This document shows, in pieces, positions 5,403-6,652 of a DNA stretch of 6,652 bases. The notes under the pieces were generated by a model, which was not told where the DNA came from, ran no database searches, and saw only the letters and a list, made by a program, of their open reading frames with translations. Numbering within the stretch: the first letter of the stretch is position 1; each line of letters begins with the position of its first letter. This DNA is from Phycisphaerales bacterium (GTDB lineage Bacteria > Planctomycetota > Phycisphaerae > Tepidisphaerales > Tepidisphaeraceae): the NCBI GenBank assembly GCA_028288875.1, contig JAQGHK010000120.1:1-6652 (forward strand), in the 5' to 3' direction. A program made the translations under genes and the position numbers.

Positions 5403-6652
5403 GCTGCGGACGTGAAGAAGAACGCGGGGGCCAAATCGGCGTCGCTTGCGTCATCGCCTGCGGCAATTCCTTCGCCCGAGGCGAAAGCGCAAGCGACGGC
5501 TGCAGCGGTCCCTGCGCCTGCCACCGCACAGAAGGCTCAGCCGCTGGCCGCCAAGCCCGACGCCCCGACGCGCGTCCCGCCAGCCGTCGCCAGCGGCACC
5601 TACAACTACGACCTGATCGTCATCGGCGGAGGCCCGGCCGGTTACGCCGCGGCCATCCGCGCGGGGCAGTTGAAAAAGCGGGTCCTCTGCGTCGAGAAAG
5701 AAAACCTCGGCGGCACCTGTCTAAACTGGGGCTGCATCCCGACAAAGGCGCTGCTGGAAAGCGGCGCACTCGTCCGTAAGCTGCGCGACGAGAAAGAAAA
5801 ATGGGCCATCAGCTTCGACAACTTCAAAGTCGATTTCCCTAAGACCATCGGCCGCAGTCGTGATATCGCCGGCAAGCTGAGCAAGGGTATCGCCCACCTG
5901 TTCAACAAATACACCGTCAAGCACGAACTGGCGACGGCCACCGTCGTCGGCCCGCACAAGGTGAAGTTCGGCGATAAGGAAGTGACCGGCGCGAACATTC
6001 TGGTCTGCACCGGCGCTCGCGCTCGCGATCTGCCGAATATCAAGTTCGACGGCAAGAAAATCATCAGCAGCCGCGAGGCCATGACGCTGCCGACGCAGCC
6101 GAAGAAGCTGGCCATCATCGGCGCCGGCGCGATCGGCTGCGAGTTCGCCGATTTCTACAGCTCGATGGGCACCGAAGTGACGATCATCGAGATGCTCGAT
6201 CATCTGCTGCCGATCGAGGACGAAGACTGCTCGATCCTGCTCGAGCGTAGCTTCGGCAAGCGCGGCATCAAGGTGCTGACCAAGACCAAGACCGAAGCGG
6301 TTGATACCAAGGGCGACGGCGTGAAGCTCACGCTGACGACGCCGAAGGGCACGGAAACGGTTGAAGCCGACTTGGTGCTGCTGGCCGTCGGGGTGACGGG
6401 CAATGTCGAAGGCATCTTCGGCAAAGACGCGCCGGTGGAACTGTTTAAAGGCCACATCAAGGTCGAACCGAATGTGTACGCGACGAACGTCGAAGGCATC
6501 TTCGCCGCCGGCGACGTCATCGGCCCACCATGGTTGGCGCACGTGGCGCACCATGAGGCCGTGTACGCTGTCGAGAAAATCTTCGGCGTCAGCGATCACG
6601 ACATCAATTACAAGATGATCCCCGGCTGCACCTACACGCACCCGCAGGTCGC
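5157..6652 (+). CDS. lpdA: Lipoamide dehydrogenase (E3) with N-terminal lipoyl domain, partial at right edge
   Basis: This flavoprotein reoxidises dihydrolipoyl groups of the complex and reduces NAD+. The visible 498 residues comprise a lipoyl domain (1-82, lipoyl K43), an Ala/Pro/Lys-rich linker (about 83-148), the FAD dinucleotide fold (VIGGGPAGYAAA, glycines at 157-162), the redox-active disulfide GGTCLNWGCIPTK (C188 and C193), the NAD-binding fold (IIGAGAIGCEFA, G322-G327) and the second FAD motif (FAAGDVIG, D453). The sequence ends at THPQV, the start of the dimerisation domain, so the catalytic His-Glu pair is outside the window. Lipoyl-fused E3 proteins are known from several bacteria (for example Neisseria p64k), so the architecture is established. 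The gene has its own promoter (5097-5125) and GGAG at 5149-5152. It is separated from E1-beta and E2 by the oppositely oriented protease pair. No frameshift is seen. Confidence 0.96.
   Translation, partial: MPAEITMPQLSDTMTEGTIVKWVKKEGDVLKAGDIVAEVETDKATMEMETFEAGTLAAILVPEGGKVPVGGAIALIAKSGEKAADVKKNAGAKSASLASSPAAIPSPEAKAQATAAAVPAPATAQKAQPLAAKPDAPTRVPPAVASGTYNYDLIVIGGGPAGYAAAIRAGQLKKRVLCVEKENLGGTCLNWGCIPTKALLESGALVRKLRDEKEKWAISFDNFKVDFPKTIGRSRDIAGKLSKGIAHLFNKYTVKHELATATVVGPHKVKFGDKEVTGANILVCTGARARDLPNIKFDGKKIISSREAMTLPTQPKKLAIIGAGAIGCEFADFYSSMGTEVTIIEMLDHLLPIEDEDCSILLERSFGKRGIKVLTKTKTEAVDTKGDGVKLTLTTPKGTETVEADLVLLAVGVTGNVEGIFGKDAPVELFKGHIKVEPNVYATNVEGIFAAGDVIGPPWLAHVAHHEAVYAVEKIFGVSDHDINYKMIPGCTYTHPQV

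Noticed and set aside
5721..6641. Minus-strand 306-codon frame opposite E3
   Set aside because: It is antisense to E3, whose FAD, disulfide and NAD motifs are unmistakable. The composition is that of a shadow.
1..6652. tRNA, rRNA, CRISPR array, insertion sequence or attachment site
   Set aside because: No cloverleaf, regularly spaced repeats, transposase motifs or terminal inverted repeats were seen. The only long repeat is the lipoyl-domain coding duplication.

Overview
This is a GC-rich bacterial window. Its core is a 2-oxoacid (most likely pyruvate) dehydrogenase cluster of the alpha2beta2 E1 type. The GC-rich codon use, the E1-beta style (which recalls cyanobacterial and plastid E1-beta), a lipoyl domain fused to E3, and a zinc-ribbon plus M50 membrane protease pair suggest a free-living, possibly planctomycete-like organism. 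That taxonomic guess is an inference from style and is not proven by anything in the window.

Layout. Positions 1-61 are a short AT-richer leader, or the end of an upstream gene (an E1-alpha gene would be expected there). On the plus strand follow E1-beta (62-1045), E2 dihydrolipoamide acyltransferase with one lipoyl domain (1051-2394), and an SGNH/GDSL-hydrolase lipoprotein (2416-3099). The three are tightly packed and look like one transcript. Two genes then run the opposite way. The promoter-proximal one is a zinc-ribbon protein with about five membrane segments (4141-4956). The second is an M50 site-2-type intramembrane metalloprotease with an N-terminal double CPQCG zinc ribbon and a helical, TPR-like stretch (3128-4144). 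They overlap by four bases (TTGA), with a strong Shine-Dalgarno before a TTG start. A 200-base divergent intergenic region (4957-5156) carries a strong sigma70-type promoter (ATGACA, 17 bp, TATAAT) for the last gene. That gene is a lipoamide dehydrogenase (E3) with its own N-terminal lipoyl domain (5157 onward), and it is cut by the window edge before its catalytic His-Glu pair.

How the genes fit together. E1-alpha/beta decarboxylates the 2-oxoacid and reductively acylates the lipoyl lysine (K43) of E2. E2 passes the acyl group to CoA, and E3 reoxidises the lipoyl group with FAD and NAD+. E2 and E3 carry lipoyl domains that match at about 63 of 82 residues by hand alignment, which suggests a duplication inside the locus. 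The protease pair splits the dehydrogenase genes, so E3 needs its own promoter. The SGNH lipoprotein and the protease pair have no obvious metabolic link to the complex. The least-described element is the translationally coupled pair of zinc-ribbon membrane protein and zinc-ribbon M50 protease.
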